From NCBI GenBank assembly GCA_945875915.1, contig CAMCMT010000012.1:1-64000 (forward strand): 64,000 bases of DNA, read 5' to 3'. Within the stretch, counting starts at the first letter, position 1; each line of letters begins with the position of its first letter. The stretch is from Synechococcus sp. UW140. GTDB lineage: Bacteria > Cyanobacteriota > Cyanobacteriia > PCC-6307 > Cyanobiaceae. The position numbers and the translations under genes are program-made. The notes beneath the pieces are model-generated. The model did no database searches, was not told the origin of the DNA, and worked only from the letters and a program-made list of their open reading frames with translations. Shown here in pieces: positions 11,377 through 22,028 of the stretch.

Positions 11377-11631
11377 TCAGGAGCCCACCTGCCGCTCTTC
11401 GCGCACCTGCACCGGGATCTCCAGGTGGTTGCGGCCCAACAACTTGGGTCCTTCGATCGAGAGAATCCGCGCTTCGATGCCGAAATCCTTGAAGGCCGTT
11501 TCCAGTTCCTGGATCAGGGCCTTCTCCACCTGGGCCTCCGCATCGACCACCTTGCCGATCAGGCGGCTGCCCAGGGAGCCGATCCGCTGACGCATCACCT
11601 CGCGGGCGTTGGTGACCTCGATTACCAGCAC
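11377..11631 (-). CDS. Conserved small protein of unknown function
   Basis: A soluble protein of about 84 residues from a GTG start (a TTG lies seven codons earlier). The sequence, beginning LVIEVTNAREVMRQRIGSLG and including LIGKVVDAEAQVEKALIQEL, alternates charged helix-like segments with short strands and has codon use like its neighbours, so I take it as a real gene. I cannot place it in a named family. It converges on murJ with only 16 bases between stop codons, and is the last of three small minus-strand genes. Confidence 0.65.
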   Translation of the reverse strand: MLVIEVTNAREVMRQRIGSLGSRLIGKVVDAEAQVEKALIQELETAFKDFGIEARILSIEGPKLLGRNHLEIPVQVREERQVGS

Positions 11632-11713
11632 TGGGCCACGGCAGCAGGGCAAACCCTATCGGCCTGATCAAGCCCCGGCCCCAAGCTGTCATGACCTCGG
11701 CGTTTAAACCGGC

Positions 11714-12004
11714 TTAGCGGCTGTAGGGCTCCAGCAGATCCTCCAGATCCTGAAGTTGGCCTGGGGGGATCAGGCGGGCCAGGGGCAGGCGGCTGCTGCC
11801 GCCACCAATGGGCACCTGCAGGGCTTCGAGGGCCTGGCGGGCACAGACCGCCGCACCCTGGTCGAGCCGGGCGGCACACTCAATCGCGAGCGGTTCGGCC
11901 AGGGCGGCATCGCCCAGGTAAAGGTGCCAGCCACCGATCTGGATGTAAAGCCGATCGGCCAGTTCGGCGGTCAGTTCGCGGATGGCTTGGGAGCTGAGGG
12001 CCAT
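11714..12004 (-). CDS. DUF3181 family protein
   Basis: A 96-residue protein with ELADRLYIQIGGWHLYLGDA near the N-terminus, which I recognise as the cyanobacterial DUF3181 family of unknown function. The open frame extends further upstream to 12160, but that part overlaps the preceding gene and lacks protein character; ATG 12004 gives the family start. It lies 25 bases after the small 2TM gene on the same strand, so the two are probably co-transcribed. No membrane segment or catalytic motif is visible. Confidence 0.8.
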   Translation of the reverse strand: MALSSQAIRELTAELADRLYIQIGGWHLYLGDAALAEPLAIECAARLDQGAAVCARQALEALQVPIGGGSSRLPLARLIPPGQLQDLEDLLEPYSR

Positions 12005-12029
12005 GGGTTCGCCTGCCGTAGGGGTGTGC

Positions 12030-12281
12030 TCAGGATGGATCCAGGGGCTCGGGGTTGGGGCGTTGCTGCAGCACAAGCAGCAGCTGCACCAGCCAGACCA
12101 GGGCCCAGGGGCCCGTGAGCCAGCCCAGCTGGGGCCAGGGATGGCGCATCCCCTGCACAAACCAGAGCCCGCTGTTCACCGCGGCAAACACGCCGCCATG
12201 GAGGCAGAGATTGACGATCCGCGCGAAGTGCTGGTAGGTCGGGTCGGTGGGACTGGCGGGGCCGTACCAGCGGATCGGCAT
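12030..12281 (-). CDS. Small 2TM-domain membrane protein
   Basis: An 83-residue protein starting PIRWYGPASPTDPTYQHFAR, followed by two hydrophobic segments at about residues 22-40 and 50-70. The layout matches the 2TM domain family of short membrane proteins with unknown role. The frame is open back to 12392, but the region before ATG 12281 is low-complexity and close to the tRNA-Arg gene, so the shorter form is chosen. DUF3181 follows directly. Confidence 0.75.
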   Translation of the reverse strand: MPIRWYGPASPTDPTYQHFARIVNLCLHGGVFAAVNSGLWFVQGMRHPWPQLGWLTGPWALVWLVQLLLVLQQRPNPEPLDPS

Positions 12282-12406
12282 GGGTGGATTCCGCAGACTG
12301 AAAAGGGGGTTGCCCGATTGTGGCGGTCTCCCGGGCTGGCTGGTCGAAGGCCGGCGGCGGGCAGGTTGACGGATGGGCCCCCCGTAAGCCAAGAATGGCT
12401 AGGTAG

Positions 12407-12480
12407 GCGCTTGTAGCTCAGCGGATTAGAGCATCTGACTACGGATCAGAGGGTCGGGAGTTCGAATCTCTCCAGGCGCG
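12407..12480 (+). tRNA. trnR-ACG: tRNA-Arg (anticodon ACG)
   Basis: A full cloverleaf can be drawn: acceptor GCGCTTG pairs with CAGGCGC (one G-T pair), followed by discriminator G. The anticodon arm is TCTGA-CTACGGA-TCAGA with anticodon ACG, and the T-arm GGGAGTTCGAATCTCTC is regular. With the first base as inosine it would read CGN arginine codons. The terminal CCA is not encoded. A terminator follows within 12 bases. Confidence 0.96.
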
Positions 12481-12490
12481 TCTTCAGTCA

Positions 12491-12518
12491 AAACCGTCCC
12501 TAGGGGCGGTTTTTTTTG
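12491..12518 (+). terminator. Terminator after tRNA-Arg
   Basis: The stem CCGTCCC/GGGGCGG (7 bp with one T-G pair, loop TA), flanked by AAA and TTT, is followed by eight T residues. It ends the tRNA-Arg transcript and separates it from glyA, whose start is 70 bases further on. Confidence 0.88.
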
Positions 12519-12587
12519 GCTTCTCGAACAGGTGGCTGCCGCTGGCTGTCCCGTTTCTTACGATCCAACCAACCCAGCAGGCCACCC

Positions 12588-13877
12588 ATGGCGGACTCCA
12601 ACGGCGTAACCCCCCAGGGGGCCCTGGCCAGCACCGACCCCGCGATCGCGGCCCTGATCTCGCGGGAATTACTGCGGCAGCAGACCCACCTGGAGCTGAT
12701 CGCCAGCGAGAACTTCACCTCCCCGGCCGTGATGGAGGCCCAGGGATCGGTGCTCACCAACAAGTACGCCGAGGGCCTGCCCCACAAGCGCTATTACGGC
12801 GGCTGCGAACACGTTGACGCGATCGAGGAGTTGGCGATCGAGCGGGCCAAGCGCCTGTTTGGCGCCGCCTGGGCCAACGTGCAGCCCCACAGCGGCGCCC
12901 AGGCCAACTTCGCCGTGTTCCTGGCCCTGCTCCAGCCCGGCGACACGATCCTGGGCATGGACCTCTCCCACGGCGGTCACCTCACCCATGGCTCGCCCGT
13001 GAATGTGTCGGGCAAGTGGTTCAAGGCCGTTCACTACGGCGTCGATCCCGAGACCCAGCAGCTGAATTTCGAGCGCATCCGCGAGCTGGCCCTTGAGCAC
13101 CGCCCCAAGCTGATCATCTGCGGCTACTCGGCCTACCCCCGCACGATTGATTTCGCCGCCTTCCGGGCCATCGCCGATGAGGTGGGCGCCTACCTGCTGG
13201 CCGACATGGCCCACATCGCCGGCCTGGTGGCGGCGGGCGTGCACCCGAGCCCCTTGCCCCATTGCCATGTGGTCACTACCACCACCCACAAGACCCTGCG
13301 GGGCCCCCGCGGCGGCCTGATCCTTTGCAACGACGCCGAGTTCGGTCGCCAGTTCGACAAGGCCGTCTTCCCCGGCAACCAGGGCGGTCCCCTGGAGCAC
13401 GTGATTGCGGCCAAGGCGGTGGCCTTCGGCGAAGCCCTGCAGCCCGCCTTCATCACCTACAGCCAGCAGGTGGTGGCCAATGCCCAGGCCCTGTCCAGCC
13501 GCATCCAGGAGCGGGGCATCGCCGTGGTGTCCGGCGGCACGGACAACCACATCGTGTTGCTGGATCTCCGTTCGATTGGCCTTACCGGCAAGGCGGCAGA
13601 CCTGCTCGTCAGTGGCGTCAACATCACTGCCAACAAGAACACCGTGCCGTTCGACCCCGAGTCGCCCTTCGTGACCAGTGGATTACGCCTCGGTAGCGCC
13701 GCGATGACCACCCGCGGATTTGACGAGGACGCCTTTAAAGAGGTGGCCGATGTGATCGCCGATCGCCTGCTCAATCCCAGTGATGAGGCGATCGAGCAGC
13801 GCTGCCGCCAACGGGTGGCGGCCCTCTGCGAGCGCTTCCCCCTCTATGGCGGCCAACGCCAGTTGCAGCCGGCTTGA
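12588..13877 (+). CDS. glyA: Serine hydroxymethyltransferase
   Basis: This PLP enzyme interconverts serine and glycine with tetrahydrofolate, supplying one-carbon units. The 429-residue product has [20 protein letters not shown] near the N-terminus, [29 protein letters not shown], and the PLP-lysine motif [15 protein letters not shown]. The frame is open upstream into the tRNA terminator, but ATG 12588 gives the normal N-terminus. Length is normal. It sits between tRNA-Arg and a WecA-like gene on the same strand. Confidence 0.97.
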   Translation: MADSNGVTPQGALASTDPAIAALISRELLRQQTHLELIASENFTSPAVMEAQGSVLTNKYAEGLPHKRYYGGCEHVDAIEELAIERAKRLFGAAWANVQPHSGAQANFAVFLALLQPGDTILGMDLSHGGHLTHGSPVNVSGKWFKAVHYGVDPETQQLNFERIRELALEHRPKLIICGYSAYPRTIDFAAFRAIADEVGAYLLADMAHIAGLVAAGVHPSPLPHCHVVTTTTHKTLRGPRGGLILCNDAEFGRQFDKAVFPGNQGGPLEHVIAAKAVAFGEALQPAFITYSQQVVANAQALSSRIQERGIAVVSGGTDNHIVLLDLRSIGLTGKAADLLVSGVNITANKNTVPFDPESPFVTSGLRLGSAAMTTRGFDEDAFKEVADVIADRLLNPSDEAIEQRCRQRVAALCERFPLYGGQRQLQPA

Positions 13878-13961
13878 ACTTGCCCGTTGCACCAGGACGT
13901 GGCTGATTAAGCTAAATAGCAAAATCCGTCTCCAGCTGGCAGTTCTCCCCATGGAGCGACC

Positions 13962-15158
13962 GTGACGATCACCAGCAGTCCGGTCATTGCTGCCCTGGTC
14001 ACCTTTGCTAGCTCGGCCCTGGTCACCACTGGGGTGGTGCCGATCGTCCGTCGGGCCGGTTTGCGTTGGGGCCTGATTGATCGGCCCGATTCGCGCAAGC
14101 AGCACACCATCCCGATGGTGCGCCTCGGCGGCATAGGCATCGTGGCTGGCTTTGCCTTCACCCTGGCGCTGGTCTGGGCCTTGGGTTGGTTTGGCAGCCT
14201 CGAGCCCGCCAAGGACCGGCTGATCTGGACAACCCTTGAAGGTGCCCTTTTCTTTTTCTTGATCGGCCTGGCCGATGACCTGCTGGCCCTGCCGCCCCTG
14301 CCGCGGCTGGCGGGTCAGGTGGCGGTGGCGGTCTGGGCCTGGAGCCAGGGCGTGCGGATCGGCGCGATTGATTTGCCGCTCGAACTTCTGCAGATCAGTC
14401 CGGATGCGCCCCTGGTGTTGCCCGAGCCGCTCAGCTTGTTGGCCACGGTGATTTGGCTGGTGGGCATCACCAACGCCATCAATTGGCTCGATGGTCTCGA
14501 TGGCTTGGCGGCCGGGGTGGCGGGCATCGCCGCCGTTGGGCTGGTGTCGGTGAGCTTCAGCCTGCACCAACCGGCCGCCGGCATCCTGGCGGCGGCCCTG
14601 GCCGGCTCCTGCTTCGGCTTCCTGCGCCACAATTTCAACCCGGCCCTGATCTTCATGGGTGACGGCGGGTCCTATTTCTTGGGTTTTGCCCTGGCGTCGA
14701 TCAGCATCGTCGGCCCGGCCAAGGGTCTCACCACGGTCAGTTTGGTGTTGCCCCTGCTGATCCTTTCCTTGCCCCTGGCCGACATGTCGGCCGTGATCAT
14801 GGGGCGCCTCAGCGCCGGCCGCTCCCCCTTCTATCCCGATCGCCGCCACCTGCACCACCGCCTGCTGCGGGCCGGATTCAGCCATCGCCGCACGGTGGTG
14901 CTGATTTATGCCTTCACCCAGTGGCTCGCCTCCCTGGCCCTGGTGCTGGCCAATGCCGAACTGCGGTTCCTTTGGTTGGGGCTGGCCACCTCGGTGCTGA
15001 TTGCCGTGGTGGTGGCCTGTCACCGCAGCCTGGAGCGGGACCGGGCCAGTGCGCTTGAGGCTGGTGGGGCTCCAGGAGCCCCGGTTGAAGCGGCCTGCGG
15101 CTCGGTGCTGGCGGCGAGTGATTCCGGTGCCACCCGCGGCGATGCCCCCCTTGGCTGA
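13962..15158 (+). CDS. WecA/MraY-family undecaprenyl-phosphate sugar-1-phosphate transferase
   Basis: A 398-residue membrane enzyme that would move a sugar phosphate, typically GlcNAc-1-P, onto undecaprenyl phosphate, starting surface polysaccharide synthesis. About eleven helices are visible. The family motifs are [12 protein letters not shown] (metal-binding aspartates), [27 protein letters not shown] and [16 protein letters not shown]; the HLHH loop favours WecA/TagO over MraY. The start is GTG, with GGAG at 13953-13956. The C-terminal ~45 residues are a low-complexity Ala/Gly tail. It overlaps cinA by 17 bases. Confidence 0.9.
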   Translation: MTITSSPVIAALVTFASSALVTTGVVPIVRRAGLRWGLIDRPDSRKQHTIPMVRLGGIGIVAGFAFTLALVWALGWFGSLEPAKDRLIWTTLEGALFFFLIGLADDLLALPPLPRLAGQVAVAVWAWSQGVRIGAIDLPLELLQISPDAPLVLPEPLSLLATVIWLVGITNAINWLDGLDGLAAGVAGIAAVGLVSVSFSLHQPAAGILAAALAGSCFGFLRHNFNPALIFMGDGGSYFLGFALASISIVGPAKGLTTVSLVLPLLILSLPLADMSAVIMGRLSAGRSPFYPDRRHLHHRLLRAGFSHRRTVVLIYAFTQWLASLALVLANAELRFLWLGLATSVLIAVVVACHRSLERDRASALEAGGAPGAPVEAACGSVLAASDSGATRGDAPLG

Positions 15159-16536
15159 TCCAGTGCCCGAGTCTTGGCCCCAAGCGCCAGCCCCCCTGAT
15201 TGGCGTAGGGGCGGAGATCCTCTGCATCGGCACCGAGTTGCTGCTGGGCACGATCACCAACGGCAATGCCCGCTGGTTGGCGGAAGAATTGGCATCCCTT
15301 GGGGTGCCCCATTTCCGCCAGGGCGTGGTCGGCGACAACCGCGAGCGCCTGATCGGCCAGCTGCGCGAGGCGGCGGGCCGCTGCCAGCTGTTGATCACCA
15401 CCGGCGGCCTGGGCCCAACCCCCGATGACCTAACCACCGAGGCGATCGCCTCGGCCTTTGGCGCCCCCCTGGTGGAGCAGGCCGAGGTCTGGGCCGATAT
15501 CAAGGCCAAAATGGCGGCCCGCGGCCGGGTGCCATCCCCAAGTAATCGCAAGCAGGCCTTGCTGCCGCAAGGGGCGATGCTGTTGCCCAATCCAACCGGT
15601 ACCGCTCCCGGGATGATCTGGAGCCCCTCGCCCCCCGAGCCGGGGTTCCAGGTTTGCCCAGGCTTCACCGTGCTCACCTTCCCGGGGGTGCCTAGCGAGC
15701 TGCGGGCCATGTGGGCGGCCACGGCCGCGCCCTGGTTGCGCCAGGCGGGCCTGGCCCAGGGCGTGTTCGCCAGCCGCATGCTGCGTTTCTGGGGGGTGGC
15801 CGAATCGAGCCTGGCCGAATCGGTAGCCGACCTCCTGGCCCTGGAGAACCCCACCGTGGCCCCCTATGCCGGCGCCGGAGAGGTCAAGTTGCGACTCACC
15901 GCCCGGGCCGCCACGCCCGCCGCTGCCCAGGCCTTGCTGGTGCCGGTGGAGGCGGAGCTGCGCCAGCGCACCGGCTCCCATTGCTACGGCGCCGATGGCG
16001 ATTCGCTCGCCTCGGTGCTGATCGATCGCCTGCGCCAACGGGGCGAAACGCTTGCTGTGGCGGAGTCCTGCACCGGCGGCGCCCTGGGGGCGGCCCTGGC
16101 GGCCGTGCCAGGGGCGTCCGATGTGTTCCTGGGGGGCGTGATTGCCTATGCCAATGCGGTGAAACAGCAGCTGTTGGCGGTGCCAGCGGACCTGCTCGAG
16201 AGCCATGGGGCCGTGAGTGATCCCGTGGCCCGCGCCATGGCCGTAGGGGTTCAGCGCTGCACTGGCGCAACCTGGACGATCGCCGTGACGGGAATTGCTG
16301 GTCCGGCGGGGGGTAGCGCCGAAAAACCAGTAGGCACGGTGTTCATGGCGGTGGCTGGGCCTGCAGCCCCTGCAACTGCTTTGGAATGCCAGTCGGGCCT
16401 GTGGCAGGCCGGCGCCACGCGGGGGCGGGCCTGGATCCAGGCGGTGGGGGCCGGCGAAGCCCTCAATTGCCTGCGCTTACGGCTCGACGCCCTAGCGGCG
16501 GTTTCCTCACCAGACGGCCAGCGGCCTCAGTTTTAG
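15142..16536 (+). CDS. cinA: CinA-like protein (MoCF domain plus nicotinamide-nucleotide amidase domain)
   Basis: A 464-residue two-domain protein. The N-terminal MoCF/COG1058 domain shows [36 protein letters not shown] and [12 protein letters not shown]. The C-terminal PncC/CinA domain shows [26 protein letters not shown] and [12 protein letters not shown], expected to deamidate NMN in pyridine-nucleotide salvage. Competence-related roles are known in other bacteria. The frame is open from 15001 inside the upstream gene; ATG 15142 is the sensible start and overlaps that gene by 17 bases, suggesting coupling. Confidence 0.93.
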   Translation: MPPLADPVPESWPQAPAPLIGVGAEILCIGTELLLGTITNGNARWLAEELASLGVPHFRQGVVGDNRERLIGQLREAAGRCQLLITTGGLGPTPDDLTTEAIASAFGAPLVEQAEVWADIKAKMAARGRVPSPSNRKQALLPQGAMLLPNPTGTAPGMIWSPSPPEPGFQVCPGFTVLTFPGVPSELRAMWAATAAPWLRQAGLAQGVFASRMLRFWGVAESSLAESVADLLALENPTVAPYAGAGEVKLRLTARAATPAAAQALLVPVEAELRQRTGSHCYGADGDSLASVLIDRLRQRGETLAVAESCTGGALGAALAAVPGASDVFLGGVIAYANAVKQQLLAVPADLLESHGAVSDPVARAMAVGVQRCTGATWTIAVTGIAGPAGGSAEKPVGTVFMAVAGPAAPATALECQSGLWQAGATRGRAWIQAVGAGEALNCLRLRLDALAAVSSPDGQRPQF

Positions 16537-16562
16537 GCTGATTTTCAGATTGGGGAACGTTC

Positions 16563-17972
16563 TTGAGCGCCGGCACCCTTTACGACAAGGTCTGGGATCT
16601 GCACCGGGTCGCCGAGCTGCCGGGAGGCTCTACCCAGCTGTTCATCGGCCTGCATCTCATCCATGAGGTGACCACGCCCCAGGCCTTTGCTGGCCTGCGC
16701 GACCTGGGCCTCACCGTGCTCCATCCCGAGCGCACCGTGGCCACGGTCGACCACATCGTGCCCACCACCAACCAGGCGCGGCCTTTTGCCGACCCCCTGG
16801 CCGAAGCGATGCTGGAGACCCTGGAGCGCAATTGCGCTGACCATGGCATCACCCTCCATGGCCTCGGCAGTGGCCGCCAGGGGATCGTGCATGTGATCGC
16901 CCCCGAATTGGGCCTGACCCAGCCCGGCATGACCGTGGCCTGCGGCGATTCGCACACCTCCACCCACGGCGCCTTTGGCGCGATCGCCTTTGGCATCGGC
17001 ACCAGCCAGGTGCGTGATGTGCTGGCCAGCCAGAGCCTGGCCATGACCAAGCTCAAGGTGCGCCGCATCTGGGTGGACGGCCAGCTGCAGCGCGGGGTCT
17101 ACGCCAAGGACCTGGTGCTGCATGTGATCCGCAGCCTCGGGGTGAAGGCTGGTGTGGGCTACGCCTACGAATTTGCTGGTCCGGCCATCGACGCCCTCTC
17201 GATGGAGGAGCGCATGACCCTCTGCAACATGGCGATCGAGGGCGGCGCCCGCTGCGGCTATGTCAACCCCGACGCCACCACCTTTGCCTACCTGGAGGGC
17301 CGGCCCTATGCGCCCGCCGGACCGGCCTGGGAGCGGGCGGTGGCCTGGTGGCAAAGCCTGGCCAGCGGCGCCGCTGCGATGTTTGACGACCAGGTGGACT
17401 TTGATGCCACCACGATTGCGCCCACCATCACCTGGGGCATCACGCCGGGCCAGGGCATTGGTGTGGATGAGGCGGTGCCCAGCCTCGAGCAGACCGAGCC
17501 CGATGAGCGGCCGATCGCCGAGGAGGCCTACCGCTACATGGACCTAGCCCCGGGCACGCCGATCGCCGGGCTGGCTGTGGATGTCTGCTTCATCGGCAGC
17601 TGCACCAACGGCCGCCTCAGTGACCTCCAGGCGGCGGCGGCCGTAGCCAAGGGCCGCCAGGTGGCAGCCGGGATCACGGCCTTTGTGGTGCCGGGGTCGG
17701 AGCAGGTGGCGGCAGCTGCCGAAGCAGAAGGCCTCGATGTGATCTTTCGCGAGGCTGGCTTCCAGTGGCGCGAACCGGGCTGCTCGATGTGTTTGGCGAT
17801 GAACCCGGACCGGCTCGAAGGCCGCCAGATCAGCGCCAGTTCCAGCAACCGCAACTTCAAGGGCCGCCAGGGCTCCGCCACGGGCCGCACCCTGTTGATG
17901 AGTCCGGCCATGGTGGCGGCTGCCGCCGTGACCGGCCATGTGGCTGATGTGCGCCTGCTGCTCAACCCCTGA
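16563..17972 (+). CDS. leuC: 3-isopropylmalate dehydratase, large subunit
   Basis: LeuC and LeuD together isomerise 2-isopropylmalate to 3-isopropylmalate in leucine synthesis. The 469-residue product has the [4Fe-4S] cysteines in [13 protein letters not shown] and [11 protein letters not shown], and active-site segments [15 protein letters not shown] and [11 protein letters not shown]. The start codon is TTG, with GGGGA six bases upstream, giving the normal family start ([13 protein letters not shown]). It lies 26 bases after cinA and 62 before leuD, so leuCD form an operon. Confidence 0.97.
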   Translation: MSAGTLYDKVWDLHRVAELPGGSTQLFIGLHLIHEVTTPQAFAGLRDLGLTVLHPERTVATVDHIVPTTNQARPFADPLAEAMLETLERNCADHGITLHGLGSGRQGIVHVIAPELGLTQPGMTVACGDSHTSTHGAFGAIAFGIGTSQVRDVLASQSLAMTKLKVRRIWVDGQLQRGVYAKDLVLHVIRSLGVKAGVGYAYEFAGPAIDALSMEERMTLCNMAIEGGARCGYVNPDATTFAYLEGRPYAPAGPAWERAVAWWQSLASGAAAMFDDQVDFDATTIAPTITWGITPGQGIGVDEAVPSLEQTEPDERPIAEEAYRYMDLAPGTPIAGLAVDVCFIGSCTNGRLSDLQAAAAVAKGRQVAAGITAFVVPGSEQVAAAAEAEGLDVIFREAGFQWREPGCSMCLAMNPDRLEGRQISASSSNRNFKGRQGSATGRTLLMSPAMVAAAAVTGHVADVRLLLNP

Positions 17973-18034
17973 GCGCCGCAGCGAACCGAACGCTCCGCCC
18001 ATCCCTTCCAGCCCGTTCGATCCCCGATCCCGCC

Positions 18035-18667
18035 ATGACCAGCGCTGCCCCTGCGTTCCCCCTGCCCGCTGGGCCGATCACCCAGGTCAGGGGCCGCGCC
18101 CTGGTGCTGCGCGGCGATGACATCGACACCGACCGGATCATCCCGGCCCGCTTCCTCAAGTGCGTCACCTTTGAGGGCCTTGGCCAGCAGGTGTTTGCCG
18201 ACGACCGGATCGAGCTCCAGGGAGCCCATCCCTTTGACCGGCCCGACCACCAGGGGGCGCGCCTGCTGCTGGTGAACCGCAATTTCGGCTGCGGCTCCAG
18301 CCGCGAGCACGCTCCCCAAGCCCTGATGCGCTGGGGGATTCGCGCCGTGGTTGGGGAGAGTTTCGCCGAAATCTTCTACGGCAATTGCCTCGCCCTGGGC
18401 ATCCCCTGCCTCACCGCTTCCCACGAGCTGCTGCTGGCGATTCAGGCGGCGGCGGCTGACCCCGCTGCCGAGTTGGAGCTGGACGTGGCCACGGCCCGCC
18501 TGCGCTCCAGCCAGCCAGAGGCCAGTTGGGAGCTGGACCTGCCCGCCGGACCGCGCCAGATGCTCAGCACCGGCCAGTGGGATGGCACCGGCCAGCTGGT
18601 GGGCAACGGCGAGGCCCTGGCGGCCACGGCCGCCCGCTTGCCCTACATGACCAATTTTGCTGGCTGA
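18035..18667 (+). CDS. leuD: 3-isopropylmalate dehydratase, small subunit
   Basis: This 210-residue subunit is the swivelling domain of isopropylmalate isomerase. Signatures are RGDDIDTDRIIPARFLK near the N-terminus and NFGCGSSREHAPQALMRWGI in the middle. It directly follows leuC, its obligate partner, on the same strand. The length is normal and no defect is visible. It converges on the DUF3769 gene, with about 67 bases between stop codons and no strong terminator seen there. Confidence 0.96.
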   Translation: MTSAAPAFPLPAGPITQVRGRALVLRGDDIDTDRIIPARFLKCVTFEGLGQQVFADDRIELQGAHPFDRPDHQGARLLLVNRNFGCGSSREHAPQALMRWGIRAVVGESFAEIFYGNCLALGIPCLTASHELLLAIQAAAADPAAELELDVATARLRSSQPEASWELDLPAGPRQMLSTGQWDGTGQLVGNGEALAATAARLPYMTNFAG

Positions 18668-18734
18668 TTGGCTACCTCAACCAAGCAGCTAAATCGAATC
18701 TTCATTCCATCCCCCTGATTGTCATTGGATGGCC

Positions 18735-21700
18735 TCAGAAGGGCCGCTCTCGGGCGCTCTGGGCCGTGCTGGGTTGGTAGGGCACAAAGGGCACGCCGGT
18801 GCCGTCGAAGTTGAAATCGTGCAGCTTGACGCGGATGCCCCCCAGCTGTTCGTAGGGGCTGTAGTAGACGCCTAGTTCATAGGAGCGCCGCTGCCAGCGC
18901 AGCTCCACGTAGGAACCGGTGACATTGCCGTAGAAAGGTGAATTGGGGTCGATATTCATGCCAATACCACCGTTAAAGACCAGCGGCCCGGCGAGTTGCT
19001 GGGTGAGGCCCACGCCGATCGTGCCCAGGTCCACGAGCTGATCAAAACTTAAGGGGCTTTGGCCCGTGCGCCGGCTGCCGCCGCCGGTAATCGTGATCTG
19101 GGTGTAATCAAGGAAGGGCTTGCTGAAATGGCCCAGGGTCAAGGTGGGGCCGCCCGAGAGGCTGTAGGAGTTCTGCACACTGCCATCGCTGTAGTTGAAC
19201 AGGCTCAGTGAGAGGTTGGTGCTCAGGCTCAGTCCCGGCACGATCGGCACCGGTGAATAGGGATAGGTGCTGGCCAGGCTCGGGTCAAGCGGTTGGCCAG
19301 TCCAGATCGGAAGTGAACTGTTGAGCGAGGCGAACAGGCTGCTGCGTGAAAAAATGCCGGTGGTGGTGCTCTGGTACAGATTTCCCTGGAAGGTGCCGTA
19401 GCCGATGCGGGCGTAATAGCTGTTGCTGATTGAGCCCAGGTTGGGCAGGGTCTTGGTCTGCTCCAACGAGACGCCAATCGCCGAATAGATGTCCTGTTCG
19501 CCCAGGGAGCCGTTCCAGATGCGGTAGCGATAGGCGCCAAAAAAGCGCGAAGTGATCTCGCCCAGCAGGGGCAGGGAAATGGGGCGGTTCAGTTCCCCCC
19601 AGCTGCGGGTGCCGTTGGCGAAGTTGCTGGGATCGAGGGTGGAGGCGTTGAGGGTGATATCGCTGTTGAAACCAAGCAGGGGGCCCCGCAGCCGGGCCAC
19701 CACGCCAAACAAATCGCCAATCTGGGTGGGCTGGCTGCTGGGGGCATTGCCCGCCGGCTGGCCCGGCAGCACGTAGCTGGTGGTGCTGCCATTGAGGGCC
19801 CGTTGCGCCATGAACTGGGGCTGGAGTTCGAGTAGGGCGCTTGCCCCCAGTTTGATCGGCTTGAGTTTGTTGCCGATGTAGAAGCCATCGCGATCGGTGC
19901 CATCGCTGGCGAGAACCCAGCGGTTGTCCACGTCCTTTTTCTTCCTCAAAACCAGGTTGTTTTGTAGGGGTATGGGCAGGCGATCTTCCAGGATCAGCCG
20001 GTTGCGCTTGGCCTGGATCACCGTGTCGCCATTGGCGCGCAGACGCGCCTCGACACCTTCGGCATCCACCCAGGACTGGGCTGGCGTAAACGGATCGTTG
20101 CTGAAGGCGACCCGATCGCCGCGCCAGCCTTCCGGGCTAAGGGTCAAGGTGGCGGCCTGGAAGCGCCAGCGGCTCACCGTGCCGGCCACGAGCTGGCTGT
20201 TGGCCGTGGTGCGGATCGATAGGATCTGGGCTGGCCTGATCCCGCCGTAGGTATTGACCTCGGTGGGGGTGGAGAACGGGCCGGTGACCCCGGCCCGTTG
20301 CTGGGCCGAGAGGCTGCCGCGGTAATTCAGGGCCGTGATGCGTTGTTCAACGCTGGCATCGATGGCCTGCTGCCGCAGGGTTTCGGCCTGGGCCGGGGCC
20401 CCTAGCGGTGTGGCACGGTCGCTGGGTTGGGGCGCAGGCGCGGGGGCCAGGCCCTGGCCGGGCGGCCCCATGGCCACATCATTGAGAATCTCGCCCAAGG
20501 GCTTGGGCCGGACCCGGTTGCCCCGGCCCGGATCGTCGCAGCCCAGGGGGGGCGCGATCGCCAGCGTTTGGCGAGAAGCAGGGGAAGAGCCAAAGCGATA
20601 GCGCAGGCCGATCAGATAGGCGTTGCTGCCCTCTGACACGCCGCCATAGGTGCCGAAGGCGCCGGAGCGGTGGTGCACCCGGCCCACCAAAGACCATTGG
20701 GGCGCCACCAGGGCCTCGATTTCAAAGCCCAGGTAGTTGAGAAACTGGCTGTAGTTCTGGCGGAAGGTTTTTTCATAGTTGCTGGGCGCGCTCAGCCAGC
20801 TCACCCCCTGGACAAACCCCAGGCTCAGCCAGGGTTGCACCCAGAGGCGCACCCCCAGGCCCGTGGTGAGTTCGCCGAAGGCCTGGGCAGGGGAATTGGC
20901 GTATTTGACGTTTTGGTTGAATTCGCCACCCGCCTGCACCGAGGCGCCATGGCCTAACAGGTTGCTGTCCCATTCCAGGGCCACGGGGCCGGCATCGATC
21001 AGGCGCTTGTTAAAGCCGAGGCCCAATTCGTATTCGGGCCGCAGTCGCCCCTTGAATTGGAACGTTTCGCCGAAGTTGGAATCGATGCTTTGGCCGCCCC
21101 AGAGGGTCACGGCAAGGGGGTAGGGGTGCCAGTTGGGGATCGGCGGCAGCAGCAGTGGGCAGGCCATGGACTGGGCTTGGGGTGCCAGGGCCACGGGCGG
21201 CACGCGCCAGTCGCTGGTCGCCAGGGGGCGGACCGTGGCGGCAACGCTGCGGTAACTCTCAATCTCAGTAGCGGGGTTCAGTCCATCAGGGGCCAAGGGT
21301 TGCCTGCCTAGGGCCTGGAGGACCTGGGCCCCGGGTGCCGGGCTGCCATCGGCCACGGCAAAGCTGGCCGGGCCGACCAGCAGCGGATCCGGATTCTCCC
21401 AGTAGCTGAGTGGCAGCAGGGCCCCACTGGGCTGGCGCGCCAGGTCGAAGTCGGACTCGGCGGTTTCGAGGTCGAGGACGCCATAGACATCCTCCAGCTC
21501 CCCTTGGGCCTGGATCAGGTTGAAGCGCAGGCGGCTGGCCTGCAGATATTCATGGCCCCGCTGGAAGCGCACGCTGCCGCTGGCATAGACCGTGCGGCTT
21601 GTGGGGTCGAATTCGAGCCGATCGGCCAGCAGGCGACCACCATTGAGCAGGGCCTTGACCTGGCCCGTTGCAACAAATCGGTTGCGCAGCAGGTCGAAGC

Positions 21701-21947
21701 CTTGCTGGTCGGCCTGCAAGTCCAGTTCTAGGGGCGGGGCCTGCTCGGGGCTTGCTTGGGTGAGCGGGCGGCCAGGCTGGTCGGCCGGTTCTGCTGTCGG
21801 CTGGGCTTGCTTGACGGCTGGGGTTGGGACCGGACCTGACTGGGTCAGGGGCTGGCTCTGAGCTCCTACTGGGGTCAGGGCCACCAGCAGTGCCGATCCC
21901 ATCGCCGCAAATGTCCAACAAGACAGGGTGGGCGAGGGCACCGACAA
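18735..21947 (-). CDS. DUF3769 protein, LptD/OstA-like outer-membrane protein
   Basis: A 1070-residue exported protein. A hydrophobic N-terminal segment (FAAMGSALLVALTPVGAQSQ) looks like a signal peptide. Residues ~70-170 resemble an OstA/LptA strand repeat (RNRFVATGQVKALLNGGRLL, ASGSVRFQRGHEYLQASRLR). A second such block, with LVLRKKKDVDNRWVLASDG, lies around residues 560-690, and the last ~380 residues alternate like a beta-barrel and end near the C-terminus with RVKLHDFNFDG. I recognise the cyanobacterial DUF3769 family, thought to be the LptD counterpart that inserts lipopolysaccharide. That role is inferred from the family. Confidence 0.85.
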   Translation of the reverse strand: MSVPSPTLSCWTFAAMGSALLVALTPVGAQSQPLTQSGPVPTPAVKQAQPTAEPADQPGRPLTQASPEQAPPLELDLQADQQGFDLLRNRFVATGQVKALLNGGRLLADRLEFDPTSRTVYASGSVRFQRGHEYLQASRLRFNLIQAQGELEDVYGVLDLETAESDFDLARQPSGALLPLSYWENPDPLLVGPASFAVADGSPAPGAQVLQALGRQPLAPDGLNPATEIESYRSVAATVRPLATSDWRVPPVALAPQAQSMACPLLLPPIPNWHPYPLAVTLWGGQSIDSNFGETFQFKGRLRPEYELGLGFNKRLIDAGPVALEWDSNLLGHGASVQAGGEFNQNVKYANSPAQAFGELTTGLGVRLWVQPWLSLGFVQGVSWLSAPSNYEKTFRQNYSQFLNYLGFEIEALVAPQWSLVGRVHHRSGAFGTYGGVSEGSNAYLIGLRYRFGSSPASRQTLAIAPPLGCDDPGRGNRVRPKPLGEILNDVAMGPPGQGLAPAPAPQPSDRATPLGAPAQAETLRQQAIDASVEQRITALNYRGSLSAQQRAGVTGPFSTPTEVNTYGGIRPAQILSIRTTANSQLVAGTVSRWRFQAATLTLSPEGWRGDRVAFSNDPFTPAQSWVDAEGVEARLRANGDTVIQAKRNRLILEDRLPIPLQNNLVLRKKKDVDNRWVLASDGTDRDGFYIGNKLKPIKLGASALLELQPQFMAQRALNGSTTSYVLPGQPAGNAPSSQPTQIGDLFGVVARLRGPLLGFNSDITLNASTLDPSNFANGTRSWGELNRPISLPLLGEITSRFFGAYRYRIWNGSLGEQDIYSAIGVSLEQTKTLPNLGSISNSYYARIGYGTFQGNLYQSTTTGIFSRSSLFASLNSSLPIWTGQPLDPSLASTYPYSPVPIVPGLSLSTNLSLSLFNYSDGSVQNSYSLSGGPTLTLGHFSKPFLDYTQITITGGGSRRTGQSPLSFDQLVDLGTIGVGLTQQLAGPLVFNGGIGMNIDPNSPFYGNVTGSYVELRWQRRSYELGVYYSPYEQLGGIRVKLHDFNFDGTGVPFVPYQPSTAQSARERPF

Positions 21948-22028
21948 TGCGGGAACGGCGCCGATCCTGCCATGGGGTCTGGGTCAGATCCAGGTGGCTA
22001 GGACCGGTTTGTGGTTCCGGTCGGGCTT

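Noticed and set aside
13683-15854. 723-codon minus-strand frame across the WecA-like gene and cinA
   Set aside because: It is antisense to two clearly recognised genes and has shadow-type composition (Gly/His/Gln/Arg-rich, no motifs).
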